Shown in pieces: positions 1-9,528 of a DNA stretch of 64,000 nucleotides; the first letter of the stretch is position 1, and every line of letters starts with the position of its first letter. The notes under the pieces were generated by a model. The model was given only the letters and a program-made list of their open reading frames with translations, searched no databases and had not been told where the DNA came from. A program made the translations under genes and the position numbers. The DNA comes from Bacteroidia bacterium (GTDB lineage Bacteria > Bacteroidota > Bacteroidia > J057). Location: positions 1-64,000 of the forward strand of contig JALEFZ010000073.1 in NCBI GenBank assembly GCA_022760475.1. The letters run 5' to 3'.

Positions 1-1667
1 CGATCCCACTGGATACTCAGGTAAATTCCTTCTTTGAACCTGTAACGGATACCTGCACCAAGAAGGGTTTCATTGTCAGACAATTCTGTACGAGGAGGAA
101 AGTCTCTCACTACATTAAATCGAACGACATCTGGCACATAATCGCTGCCGCTGGCAGTCAAGACCTTCGCTCCAAGGAGCAGGTCAAAGTTGTCAAACAA
201 CTCTATCTGAAGCCCCGCTTCAAGAAGGTTTGAGGTCAGGTTCACCTGCTCAACCGCAGTTCCTCCCCTGCTGGTATTCTCAAATTGGTATCCAAGGGTC
301 AAAGTCAATGCCTCATCGCGGTCAATCAATTTGTGGATGTGGATGTTCTCCCTGATTCTAAGAAGGTTGAAGGTCTTTAGCTCAAATGTTCCCTGTCCAC
401 GAATTTCCTGCATCAAGGTATACTCAAGGCCACCTTCGAAGGCAGACTCATCCGTCCCGTGATCTACTGCAACCCAAGCTCCGCGTCTGTTAGGAGTAGC
501 GTTTCCATAAGGCATGGTATTGGATAGCCTTGGATCATAAGTTCTAAGGGCATCTGAAAGAGAAAAGGTGTAAAGATTACGATCTCTGTTCAAGTCGAAA
601 ATCGAAGTATTTCTCACAACCTGCTCATTACCAAATCTATGGAAGAAGGCCTTGCTTCTCAGGAAGTCAACACGCTTGCTTTGAGCAGCGATACTGAAGA
701 AATCAGGTCCCACATCTCTGAACCCAAGGGTAAACTTCAGATTTTTCTCTTTTAGCTTGAATTCAAGTTTCCCTTCGAAGAAGCTATCAGTTCTTTCAAA
801 TGTACTTGCGGAATCTGTTAGTTCTGTGATTCTGGAAAGACCGGCCTCACCTTTCAGGTCAAGGCTGTACTTCTCTTCATCCATGATAGAAATATCAAGC
901 TCAAGAGACTGTACGGGATTCTGGATTCCAGTAGTGAAGTTTCCAATTGAACGAATGTCAAAGGTGTTCACATAGTTTCCAGTTAACGAACCCCATCTTC
1001 CATTTACCAATTCTACGCTACCACCACCTACATAACGGCTAGGTAGAGAAAAGAAATCAGTACCTCTCACTCGGGTAAAAAAGCCTTCGAAATTCACTTC
1101 AGGAAGGAAACTTCCTACTGCCAATCCCAATTCAAACTTTCCTCCCTGCATCCTGCGGGTATTTTCATCAGTGAAGAACTGTTCGTAATCAATCACCTCT
1201 CTTCTTCCTTTGAAGATTTCAGGTTCATTTACAGTTCCTTCGGTATCATATTGATAAAGCGTAAAGGGTGTCTTTTTAAGGTCCATGTCTCCCACATGGT
1301 AACGGAAAACATCCGCCACAACTCCTCTTGCAAAAAGCTCCCTGACTTCGATGGACATTCCTGTTCCGAAGAAGCCTCCAAACTCATTCCTTAGACGCAG
1401 GATACTCTGCACTTCTGTATTTTCGTTTGGGGAAGCGTTGATTTTTAAATCTAGCAAGAACTCGCCGTCCAAGGTATTCTTGGCTGTAGTGTTGTCTGCG
1501 TCGGCCACTTCTCCACCCAATTGGGCCGAATTGATGAGGGCACGACCAAGTCCATTGATATAGACTTTGGGTGGGGTTTCTGTTTGAGCAAATACTTGCC
1601 CACTTAGTCCGATGATTAGTAGTAGTAGACCTTTAGATACCCTTGAGAGTAAGCTGGTAATATCCAT
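1..1667 (-). CDS. Outer-membrane beta-barrel protein, C-terminus beyond window
   Basis: The minus frame is open from an ATG at 1667 to the window edge, giving 555 codons with no stop. It begins with a hydrophobic signal peptide (residues about 8-26, ending ...GQVFAQ), then a long body of alternating polar and aromatic residues typical of an outer-membrane barrel, such as RYRFKEGIYLSIQWD near the edge. I do not recognise a named family. The next gene upstream ends 11 bp before this start on the same strand and also encodes a barrel-like protein, so the two are probably one transcription unit. The true C-terminus lies outside the window. A transport or surface-structure role is inference only. 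Confidence 0.8.
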   Translation of the reverse strand, partial: MDITSLLSRVSKGLLLLIIGLSGQVFAQTETPPKVYINGLGRALINSAQLGGEVADADNTTAKNTLDGEFLLDLKINASPNENTEVQSILRLRNEFGGFFGTGMSIEVRELFARGVVADVFRYHVGDMDLKKTPFTLYQYDTEGTVNEPEIFKGRREVIDYEQFFTDENTRRMQGGKFELGLAVGSFLPEVNFEGFFTRVRGTDFFSLPSRYVGGGSVELVNGRWGSLTGNYVNTFDIRSIGNFTTGIQNPVQSLELDISIMDEEKYSLDLKGEAGLSRITELTDSASTFERTDSFFEGKLEFKLKEKNLKFTLGFRDVGPDFFSIAAQSKRVDFLRSKAFFHRFGNEQVVRNTSIFDLNRDRNLYTFSLSDALRTYDPRLSNTMPYGNATPNRRGAWVAVDHGTDESAFEGGLEYTLMQEIRGQGTFELKTFNLLRIRENIHIHKLIDRDEALTLTLGYQFENTSRGGTAVEQVNLTSNLLEAGLQIELFDNFDLLLGAKVLTASGSDYVPDVVRFNVVRDFPPRTELSDNETLLGAGIRYRFKEGIYLSIQWD

Positions 1668-1678
1668 GACTTTATGGG

Positions 1679-3727
1679 TTAGAAAAATACTTTTAGTTCT
1701 AGTGTGGTTTCATTGCCTCTATACTTGTCCAAGGCAAAACTTCTGTCTTCAAAGTTCATCCATCTCTGACGGAGATAGAAAGCAGCGTTTTCAGCTACGG
1801 TCCAATCAAATCCTACACCGATCCCCTGTCCCAACTGGTTTCTGGGTTGAAGGGACTCGATATCAAGTTCAGTGTTCACTCCGCCTTTGATTCTTTCCAA
1901 ACCATAGTATCCAGTCAGGATAAACTTGGGGAATAGCTCATAGTAAAGGTCGAATTCGTGATACTGAGCATGTAAATAGGTTTCGTCATTGAAGACCGGG
2001 AACAAGCGGGCGTTTGGAGAAGCTCCCATGAATGAACCCAGGTAGAAGAAGTAAAGCGGCTTCTTGAAAACCTTGGTTTTGTACTTCAGGGCCAAGTCCA
2101 GTGCCTGGTAATTTTTTAGGGTAAGTGGTTCCAATGTACCTGCATCCAGATCGGTAAGACGTACTGTCTCGTAGGCTCCACGGAAGAAGGTGATGACTCG
2201 CTGGTAAGGCCCAACGATAGTAGGCCCTGTAGCTCCTGCCGGAAAGGGATTGTAGAGCCTCGACATAGCCAGACCATTGATCCTGTGGATATAGGAAAGT
2301 TCATTGGTAATGGTATCGAGTTCCTGCGCGATTCCCAAACCAGCTTTCAGCTGGAAAGGTCCAACAGCCTTCTCGGCAAAGAGATTGAAGCCTCGGCGGT
2401 TGTGGGCCAACTGGCCTACTTGCGTAAGGGCACCACCTGCAGCAGCCTGTCCTACCTGATTCACACCCAGAATCTGGGTCTGGATCTCTGGGTTGGAGAA
2501 GGTTTGAATCTCACCATTGTCATTGTAAAAGTCTTTACTTACCTGGTAAAGCTGAAGTTCAAGAGGAATAAATGTATAATCCTTAGGAACTTTTAGACGA
2601 AGCATGGCAACCTCACCCCATCTAGGATTTTCGATGTTAGGTAAGGAAAAATTACCCGCTCCAACCTCACCACTGATATTCAGCTTCGCCACATTGAAGT
2701 TGTATTCAAGGGTGTGGACGTTGTAAGTCTGGAATAGTGGCTGAATTGAATCCAAGCGGCTCCTGTTATAAATGGTATTATAAGCAAGGAAACCTTGTTT
2801 GAAGTCTTTTTTCAACCTGAATCCGGTCATGGAGTTTGGAGTACTCCTGATATTTCCGGCAAATCCCTGATAAGTCGGCAGGTTTCCTGCCACCCCTGGG
2901 TTGATGATGGTTGCCAATGGATCAGTAGCTGCACCAGGGAGACCTCCGTTTACCTGGGACTTACCAAAGAGGAATGCGAAAGACATTCTTCCCGGCAGAT
3001 CCCCCCCTTCAACAATCAGACCTTGAAAAGCCCGGTTGTTCCAGCGGGTGTCCCGGTTGATAGATCCCGAGCTGTAGTAAGCCTCATACTTCTCTGTATT
3101 GTTCACAGGTTCCCATGGAGTCCTGTCGAAAATACTGTAAAGGTCAAAGGCTTGGAAAATCCCCATGGTAAATGGACTCATGGCGTACCAATGGATACCC
3201 CCAGCCCTGATACCAAATTTCCCATGCTGGGTTCTGAAGTTCCCATAGAAGTTAATCCCAAGGTTCATGGTAAAGACGTTGTCCTCTATGTTTCCTGCAT
3301 AGGGGGTAAACATAAACATCTCTGTCATAAAACTTGTCTTACCATTTGGCCGGCCAATGGCAAGTAATGACAACATGGGTTCACGATATCCATCTCCAAC
3401 TCCATAAGCCCTCTCGAATGGTGCAAGGTTTGGATAAGGCATGGTCATATCCCTGCCATATCCGAAGAACCTGTAGTATCCGGTAAGGGTAATTTTTTTG
3501 AGAGGATTAAGCCGTAAAACTGAGTCTCCTTTTGGAGTAAGATAACCTTTGGGTAGAGCCACGATATCCGTAGAATCTGTCTCTTCCACTTGGGCGGATC
3601 CGAGCGATACCTCAGGATCTCCAATGTCTGCTTCCTGTGCCAGGTTTTGAGCACCTGTAGGAATAATTAATAGCAGAGTTGCGAACATCAAGAAGATGCT
3701 CTTCATAAATAGCGGTAGTAGCCTCAT
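1679..3727 (-). CDS. Outer-membrane beta-barrel (porin-like) protein
   Basis: A 682-residue exported protein. Two starts are possible, M1 or M8; the signal peptide (core IFLMFATLLLIIPTGA) works from either. The mature part opens with an acidic segment (about residues 30-75). From LKKITLTGYYRFFGYGRD onward it is rich in Tyr, Phe, Gly and Asn in alternating patterns and ends in LELKVFF, an aromatic C-terminal strand as in outer-membrane barrels. No specific family is recognised. It is followed by a second barrel gene on the same strand after 11 bp, and is divergent from a glycoside hydrolase gene across a 247-bp spacer. A porin or polymer-uptake role is inferred from fold alone. Confidence 0.8.
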   Translation of the reverse strand: MRLLPLFMKSIFLMFATLLLIIPTGAQNLAQEADIGDPEVSLGSAQVEETDSTDIVALPKGYLTPKGDSVLRLNPLKKITLTGYYRFFGYGRDMTMPYPNLAPFERAYGVGDGYREPMLSLLAIGRPNGKTSFMTEMFMFTPYAGNIEDNVFTMNLGINFYGNFRTQHGKFGIRAGGIHWYAMSPFTMGIFQAFDLYSIFDRTPWEPVNNTEKYEAYYSSGSINRDTRWNNRAFQGLIVEGGDLPGRMSFAFLFGKSQVNGGLPGAATDPLATIINPGVAGNLPTYQGFAGNIRSTPNSMTGFRLKKDFKQGFLAYNTIYNRSRLDSIQPLFQTYNVHTLEYNFNVAKLNISGEVGAGNFSLPNIENPRWGEVAMLRLKVPKDYTFIPLELQLYQVSKDFYNDNGEIQTFSNPEIQTQILGVNQVGQAAAGGALTQVGQLAHNRRGFNLFAEKAVGPFQLKAGLGIAQELDTITNELSYIHRINGLAMSRLYNPFPAGATGPTIVGPYQRVITFFRGAYETVRLTDLDAGTLEPLTLKNYQALDLALKYKTKVFKKPLYFFYLGSFMGASPNARLFPVFNDETYLHAQYHEFDLYYELFPKFILTGYYGLERIKGGVNTELDIESLQPRNQLGQGIGVGFDWTVAENAAFYLRQRWMNFEDRSFALDKYRGNETTLELKVFF

Positions 3728-3907
3728 GGGATTGTATTTTTGACAATTCCGATTAATTCAAATATATCTTATATTTTGAAAATATTAAAAAGACGTACTA
3801 CAATACCACTACATCATGCTAGAAATAGCATACATCACAGATACATCAAAAGGGCTTCTACTTGCCTCAGTTAAGCATTTTGAATAAATTTTAGTATAAA
3901 TATTAAA

Positions 3908-3927
3908 CTACGACAATTTTCTCGTAG
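3908..3927. promoter_or_regulatory. Inverted repeat upstream of glycoside hydrolase
   Basis: CTACGA (3908-3913) and TCGTAG (3922-3927) form a perfect 6-bp inverted repeat with an 8-nt spacer, about 48 bp before the glycoside hydrolase start and inside the divergent 3728-3974 spacer. Its size and place fit an operator for a dimeric regulator or a short leader hairpin. The LuxR-type regulator gene just downstream is a candidate binder. No experimental link is known to me. Confidence 0.3.
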
Positions 3928-3974
3928 CTTATTTTCTTCTACATCACTCGCAAATTAAAACATCGTTAAACACT

Positions 3975-5303
3975 ATGAAACATTTGTTTATCGTAATAAT
4001 GTCTTTGGGCTTAATTTTCTCTCCAGCTCTTGGACAAAACACAAAAAAACCCATCAAGGTGGAGGTAAGAAAGGAGGGAAATGGATTCAAGTTGTACCGT
4101 GGAGGCAAGCCCTATTACATCAATGGAGTTGGTGGTCAAAAATTTCTTGACAGAGCAGTTTCCTATGGGGCAAACTCACTAAGAACCTGGGGTAGTGGTG
4201 AAGCCATTGCCGTACTTGATGAGGCCGAAGAAAAAGGATTGACAGTATTATTTGGACTATGGGTAGGACAAGAACGTCAGGGTTTCGACTATGACGACAG
4301 CAAAGCGGTAAAGGCACAGTTGGAAGCATTCAGAGAAGTCGTAAGGGCTTATAAAAATCACCCATCTGTCCTACTATGGGGAATTGGAAATGAAAATGAC
4401 CTTATGTACAGCGATTATAAGGTATGGAACGCCATCAATGACATCGCTAAAATGATCCATGAGGAAGATCCCAACCACCCCACCATGACGGTAACAGCCG
4501 GACTAGATGTGGCAGAGGTGCAGTTGATCAAAGAAAGAGCACCTGAAATTGACATTTATGGCATCAATACTTATGGTGGACTGATTGGCATTGATAAGGA
4601 AATCCGTTCTTTCGGCTGGGATGGACCTTACATCATCACAGAGTGGGGTCCTAATGGACACTGGGAGGTTGCTACTACCAAATGGGGAGCTCCTATCGAG
4701 CAGACTTCCAGCCAAAAAGCTGCTTCCTACCAAATGCGCTACGAAAAAGGCATCTATGCCGACCAGGAAAAATGCCTGGGATCATACGTATTCCTTTGGG
4801 GACAAAAGCAAGAAACAACTCCTACATGGTATGGCCTTTTCCTGGAATCAGGTGAAGAAACCGAAGTAATGGATGTATTGGAGTATTGCTGGTCGAGAAA
4901 ATGGCCTAAAAACCGCTCGCCACACATCAATGCCCTTAAAATCGATGGCAAAGAAGCCATACAAAACATCTACCTCCAGCCAGGAACTACCTGTAGCATC
5001 ATGGCAGACGTCAAAGACCCCAACGGAGATGAAATGGATTACAGATGGCAAATCCTTGAATCCGAGATTGGATTGACAGGAACAGGTGGTGATGCCGAGG
5101 TTGTACCTGATCCAGTAAAAATCAAATACACCGAAAAAAATCAGAGCTTTTCTTATCTTAAGGACAATTTTTTAAGCACAGGAACCACTGGAGCACTGAA
5201 AATCAAAGCTCCATTAAAGCCTGGTGCATATAGGCTGTTTGTCTATGCACATGATAAAAATGGAAATGTGGCAACAGCAAATGCCCCATTTTATGTAGAA
5301 TGA
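3975..5303 (+). CDS. Secreted glycoside hydrolase, GH2-like TIM barrel
   Basis: 442 residues with a signal peptide (residues 1-20, cleavage near ALG|QN). Residues about 27-300 form a TIM barrel of the GH2/GH5 clan-A type. WGIGNEND carries the expected acid/base Glu (E140), and ITEWGPNGHW the expected nucleophile Glu (E223), both after beta-strand-like segments. Residues about 315-442 look like an Ig-like beta-sandwich (PNGDEMDYRWQI, GAYRLFVYAHDKNGN). The GH2 sugar-binding N-terminal domain is missing, so the barrel starts almost directly after the signal peptide. Substrate cannot be told; a beta-glucoside, beta-galactoside or beta-1,3-glucan is possible. A sensor-regulator gene follows after 7 bp, suggesting sugar-controlled expression. 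Confidence 0.82.
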   Translation: MKHLFIVIMSLGLIFSPALGQNTKKPIKVEVRKEGNGFKLYRGGKPYYINGVGGQKFLDRAVSYGANSLRTWGSGEAIAVLDEAEEKGLTVLFGLWVGQERQGFDYDDSKAVKAQLEAFREVVRAYKNHPSVLLWGIGNENDLMYSDYKVWNAINDIAKMIHEEDPNHPTMTVTAGLDVAEVQLIKERAPEIDIYGINTYGGLIGIDKEIRSFGWDGPYIITEWGPNGHWEVATTKWGAPIEQTSSQKAASYQMRYEKGIYADQEKCLGSYVFLWGQKQETTPTWYGLFLESGEETEVMDVLEYCWSRKWPKNRSPHINALKIDGKEAIQNIYLQPGTTCSIMADVKDPNGDEMDYRWQILESEIGLTGTGGDAEVVPDPVKIKYTEKNQSFSYLKDNFLSTGTTGALKIKAPLKPGAYRLFVYAHDKNGNVATANAPFYVE

Positions 5304-5310
5304 TGTCTTT

Positions 5311-8250
5311 ATGATTTCTCGTTTATTCGGTAAGATTTTATTTATATCTCTAATAGTCCTCCCCTTGGGAGGACTTTTTTCCCAAATACATCAGATAGGT
5401 CTTCCTCCTATCACCAACTATTCCAAACAGGACTACCAAGCTGAAACACAAAACTGGGCCATCAAGCAAGACAATCGTGGCATCATGTATTTCGGCAACA
5501 ATGAGGGGCTATTGGAATTTGATGGAAGCAGTTGGAAACTCTACACCATGCCCAACAAATGCATCGTTCGATCCATCGCCAACGATGACAAAGGCAAACT
5601 CTACATCGGTGGACAAGATGAGCTGGGATATTTTTTTCCAAACGAACAAGGAAGCCTGATTTATCATTCACTGGTAGACCTGATCCCTGCAGATTACCGG
5701 AAGTTTGAAGATGTCTGGAAAATCTTCGTAGCTGAGGAAGGTGTTTATTGGTGTACACAACGCTGGATTTTTCTTCAAAAGGACTCTTCCATTCAGGTAA
5801 TCATGCCTGAAAATAAATTCGAAAATTATTTCTTCGTCGATGAAAAACTTTATGTACAGGATCAAACCATTGGCCTGAAATATTGGGATGGAACGAAACT
5901 TCAGCTGATCCCATTCACCAAAGAGATCTCTCAAAAAAGAATCAGTGAGGTTTTTGCCCTGGAGGACGAGCAACTGCTCATCTTTACCTCCGAACAAGGA
6001 ATATTTACCCTAAAGGATGGTGTCCTGGAAAGCTGGGAAGAAGAGGTAGCAGATTACCTCATGACAAACAGGATATACTCCGTGTTGTCTCTCAGGAATG
6101 GATATTGGGCAATAGGCACTTCCTTGAATGGCCTTTTAATCCTGAAGGAAGGAGGAAAACCTTTCCGTAAAATCAATAAAGGCAGGGGGCTGCCCAACAA
6201 CTCAATCCTCTGTATGCTGGAGGACAGTGAGGGCAATCTATGGCTGGGATTGGAAAATGGCATTTCCCATATAGAATTGCAATCGCCTTTCTCATTCCTC
6301 GATGACCGACTCGGGGTAGAAGGGACGGCCTACTCCTCAGCGATCCATAACAATAGCCTTTACCTAGCCACCAATCAGGGCATATATTTCCAAAACTGGT
6401 CAAACCCTCCTGACCCCTTATCCAAAGGACAATTTGACCTTGTGAAGACCTCTCAAGAGGGAGCAAATTGGAGCCTTGATCTGGTAGATGGAGAACTTAT
6501 TGCTGGCAAGCACGAAGGAGCATTCAAGGTTGATGGAGATCAAATCCTCCCTATGTCTAATGTGCAAGGTGCATGGACATTCCAAAAATTACGGAACCAG
6601 CCCAACATGGCTATCGAAGGAACTTATAACGGCTTCCTCCTTTACAAAAAAATAGGGCAAAAGTGGGTTTATCAACGAAAGCTGGAGGGATTTGATGAAT
6701 CTGCCAGGGTAGTCGCTCAAGATCAAAAAGGAAGAATCTGGGTAACCCATCCCTACAGAGGAGTCTACAGAATTGTACTGGCTGCTGATGGCCAATCCAT
6801 TGCAAGTGTAGACTACTTCAACTCAAAACATGGCCTGCCCTCCAACCTTTCGATCAATGTAGCTCCCATCCAAGACATGCTTTTCTTCACCACAGAAAAG
6901 GGGATCTATACATTCATAGAAGAAAAGGAAATATTCCAACCCTATGAGGACTTTAATGAGCTTTTCGGAGATGAGGTCGTTGTCAACAGGTTAATAGAAG
7001 ACGAACAAAAAAACATCTGGTTTTCTACGGAAAATGAATTTGGTCTATTAAAAATCACAGAAGGAATTGTCCAAAAGGAGGTCAACAAACTTAGATTCAA
7101 CCAGTTATCTCAAAGACTTGTCAAGGGATTCGAACACATTTATGCCTACGACCCCAATCACATTTTTATAGGCATAGATGAAGGCTTTATACTCTATAAT
7201 CCCAAGAAGGATGCAGAGCTTTCTACGACACTGCCCGTTTACATCAGGAAGGTAAATATCATAAATGGGGAAGACTCCTCGGTTTTTGATGGAAACTTTG
7301 TAGAAAACGGTAGACTTAGTGGCAAACAAACCAAGGGCTTTGTCCTGTCATTTCCCGAGTCTAGCAACGACTTTCGCTTTTCGTTTTCAGCTCCATACTT
7401 CGAATACATCAACCAGGTTTCTTACCAGTATTTCCTCGAAGGGGAGGACAAAAAATGGTCAGGCTGGACAAGGAAAAATGAAAAAGAATATACCAACCTC
7501 TCTCCTGGCTCCTACACTTTCAAGGTAAAAGCACAAAACATTTATGGCATTGAAAGTGAGGTAACAAGCTATAAGTTTACCATCAAGGGACCTTGGTATC
7601 AAAGCAACATAGCCAAGCTTATCTTCCTTTTGCTGACGATTGGCTTGATCTTTTTGGCATTCTACATCCAAAACCAGAACCTGAAAAGAAAGGCTGATCT
7701 ACAATTACAGAAACAAACCGCTCATCACCAGAAAAAGGAAGATTCCTTCAGGGAAGAAGTACAAAAATCCGAGGCTGAGATATTCAAATTAAAAAATGAA
7801 AAGCTGGAAGCAGAGATGTCTCACAAAAAGAAAGAACTAGCTTCCTATGCCATGCACCTGGTGCAAAAAAGCGAGATGCTCCTGACAATCAAACAGCAGT
7901 TGGAAAGGCTTAAAAAAGAAACTCCTCCGAAAAATCAGCCACAGTTGAAGCAATTACTCAGGACCATTGAGGATGACATCCAACTGGACAAAGATTGGGA
8001 GAAATTTGAATTTCACTTTGATGAAGTCCATGAGCAATTTCTTAAGCAACTCAAGGATCGCTTCCCCAACCTCACAGCCAAGGACAAAAAACTTTGTGCC
8101 TACCTGAGGATGAACTTGTCAACCAAAGAAATTGCCCCTCTAATGGGCATTTCTGTAAGAGGAGTCGAAATTGGAAGGTACAGGCTTAGGAAAAAACTTG
8201 ATCTGCCCAGTGATGCCAACCTGAATGAGTTCATGATGAACCTGGCCTAA
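5311..8250 (+). CDS. Membrane-anchored propeller sensor with LuxR-type HTH
   Basis: 979 residues. A signal peptide (about 1-25) is followed by a long beta-propeller-type region (about 30-690) with Reg_prop-like repeats such as ILCMLEDSEGNLWLGLENGI. Next come a Y_Y_Y (triple-tyrosine) domain (about 691-750, YQYFLEGEDKKWSGW), one transmembrane helix (about 767-787), a charged coiled coil (about 790-870) and a C-terminal helix-turn-helix (about 917-979: LTAKDKKLCAYLRMNLSTKE...RGVEIGRYRLRKKL). The architecture is that of hybrid two-component sugar sensors of Bacteroidota, but histidine kinase and receiver domains are absent, so signal would pass directly from periplasm to a membrane-tethered DNA-binding domain. 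It lies 7 bp after the hydrolase gene. Confidence 0.85.
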   Translation: MISRLFGKILFISLIVLPLGGLFSQIHQIGLPPITNYSKQDYQAETQNWAIKQDNRGIMYFGNNEGLLEFDGSSWKLYTMPNKCIVRSIANDDKGKLYIGGQDELGYFFPNEQGSLIYHSLVDLIPADYRKFEDVWKIFVAEEGVYWCTQRWIFLQKDSSIQVIMPENKFENYFFVDEKLYVQDQTIGLKYWDGTKLQLIPFTKEISQKRISEVFALEDEQLLIFTSEQGIFTLKDGVLESWEEEVADYLMTNRIYSVLSLRNGYWAIGTSLNGLLILKEGGKPFRKINKGRGLPNNSILCMLEDSEGNLWLGLENGISHIELQSPFSFLDDRLGVEGTAYSSAIHNNSLYLATNQGIYFQNWSNPPDPLSKGQFDLVKTSQEGANWSLDLVDGELIAGKHEGAFKVDGDQILPMSNVQGAWTFQKLRNQPNMAIEGTYNGFLLYKKIGQKWVYQRKLEGFDESARVVAQDQKGRIWVTHPYRGVYRIVLAADGQSIASVDYFNSKHGLPSNLSINVAPIQDMLFFTTEKGIYTFIEEKEIFQPYEDFNELFGDEVVVNRLIEDEQKNIWFSTENEFGLLKITEGIVQKEVNKLRFNQLSQRLVKGFEHIYAYDPNHIFIGIDEGFILYNPKKDAELSTTLPVYIRKVNIINGEDSSVFDGNFVENGRLSGKQTKGFVLSFPESSNDFRFSFSAPYFEYINQVSYQYFLEGEDKKWSGWTRKNEKEYTNLSPGSYTFKVKAQNIYGIESEVTSYKFTIKGPWYQSNIAKLIFLLLTIGLIFLAFYIQNQNLKRKADLQLQKQTAHHQKKEDSFREEVQKSEAEIFKLKNEKLEAEMSHKKKELASYAMHLVQKSEMLLTIKQQLERLKKETPPKNQPQLKQLLRTIEDDIQLDKDWEKFEFHFDEVHEQFLKQLKDRFPNLTAKDKKLCAYLRMNLSTKEIAPLMGISVRGVEIGRYRLRKKLDLPSDANLNEFMMNLA

Positions 8251-8255
8251 TCAAA

Positions 8256-9149
8256 TTATTCTTTATCTTGAGACTTTTCAGCCTCAGCTTTCTCAGCCAC
8301 AACTTCCCTGGCTGAAGAAGCCTCCTCTTTTTCCTTTTTATCAGGCAGATCTCCTTTCTCAAGCGCTTTTTGATAGGCTTTATACTCTATTTTATTAATC
8401 TTTTTAAGGTTTTTCCCCCTTAATAAAACAATCGAGGCCTTGTTCTCCGTAGGAATGGGGGTTATTTCCAGGTTTTTATTGCTGACTCCATTGACCAAAA
8501 ATTGTTTGGTGATCCCCTCCTCCAAAACGGTAGTTTCTGCTTGATAAAGAAAGAGTTCAACCTCTGAATTCCAATCAAAAATATAGTTGAACTGCCGAGG
8601 ATGGTAGCTGGGAGAATTTGTTGTCAACCTAAATCTGTTTCTGATATTATGTGTCAATTTCACCTTGAGTACCCCTGCGGTATCCGTTTGACCAAGGGGA
8701 TAATTTTTCTTTTTATTCACCACCTCTATGCCAACTTCCTCTATCGGTAACCCGGTTTGACAATCCATCACTTTGAAGAGGACAAACATAGAATCCTTAG
8801 GAGGGGTAGTATCTTTGCGACCTTCTAGGGGAGTTGGAGGAGCAATTTGCCCACTATCTTTCTTGAAACGATGAAATGAACAGTCTACGTTACCTGAATC
8901 AAGGAACGGGATGAAGTTAAAAGTCAAAGTGTCATTTAGATAGGCATATGTTCCCCTTCCTTTCTCGCCATTTTGATTTCGCATCATCTGATAAGTGAAG
9001 ATGCTGTCTTTATCGAACTCCAGGACAAGGTGTCCATTGCCATTAAAAGTGGTGGCATAAGGTCCTGTAAGTTGGGCCATTAAACCCATGGGGAGAAAAA
9101 GGAAAGCAAAAATACATTGCCACTTCATAGGGAAATGATAAATTAACAA
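8256..9149 (-). CDS. Secreted protein of unknown function
   Basis: 297 residues. The signal peptide (core CIFAFLFLPMGLMA) starts better from M8, so the real start may be 9128. Residues about 25-75 resemble a small beta-rich domain of lipocalin-like type (GNGHLVLEFDKDSIFTYQ). Residues about 115-200 look like a carboxypeptidase-regulatory-like beta-sandwich (MDCQTGLPIEEVGIEVVNKKK...TDTAGVLKVKL). The last 50 residues are a Lys/Glu-rich tail. It is tail-to-tail with the sensor gene, with 5 bp between the stop codons. No family is recognised with confidence. Confidence 0.7.
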   Translation of the reverse strand: MLIYHFPMKWQCIFAFLFLPMGLMAQLTGPYATTFNGNGHLVLEFDKDSIFTYQMMRNQNGEKGRGTYAYLNDTLTFNFIPFLDSGNVDCSFHRFKKDSGQIAPPTPLEGRKDTTPPKDSMFVLFKVMDCQTGLPIEEVGIEVVNKKKNYPLGQTDTAGVLKVKLTHNIRNRFRLTTNSPSYHPRQFNYIFDWNSEVELFLYQAETTVLEEGITKQFLVNGVSNKNLEITPIPTENKASIVLLRGKNLKKINKIEYKAYQKALEKGDLPDKKEKEEASSAREVVAEKAEAEKSQDKE

Positions 9150-9235
9150 TTTCCCGAAAGTGAATATTTTTTATTATAAATTAAAAATGATTTTGCTCCC
9201 TACCTTTCTTACAGTTGGATCATTGCTGTTAAAGT

Positions 9236-9454
9236 TTATTTCTTCGCAAATACCCCAAAAATCCTGTTAACTAATGGAAGGAGGGCAAAGACCATACTTG
9301 GCACAAGGATTAATGTCAGTACCATGGTTCTCAGGTATAAGGGCAGTGGTGCAAGATAGCTACCTAAAAGCCAGAGAACCAATGTAATAGCGGGGTATAT
9401 TGCCAGCCATATTTTGAGGGCAAGGAAAAGTTTTTGTTTGAAATCAGGAGCCAT
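9236..9454 (-). CDS. Small inner-membrane protein, two helices
   Basis: 72 residues with two clear transmembrane segments (about 10-33 and 38-62) joined by a short proline-containing turn (YLAPLPLYLR), and a basic C-terminus (FAKK). It lies between two other minus-strand unknowns with 75-90 bp spacers. I do not recognise the family; role unknown. Confidence 0.6.
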   Translation of the reverse strand: MAPDFKQKLFLALKIWLAIYPAITLVLWLLGSYLAPLPLYLRTMVLTLILVPSMVFALLPLVNRIFGVFAKK

Positions 9455-9528
9455 CAGATATTTATTTTAGAAAAAATACAAGTCTGGATGGCAAATTGTT
9501 GTGAGCTGATTGACAATTTATGGGATTG

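Noticed and set aside
2795..3367. 190-codon plus-strand frame inside the outer-membrane gene
   Set aside because: Antisense to a clear beta-barrel coding sequence; the product has no domain and no start context.
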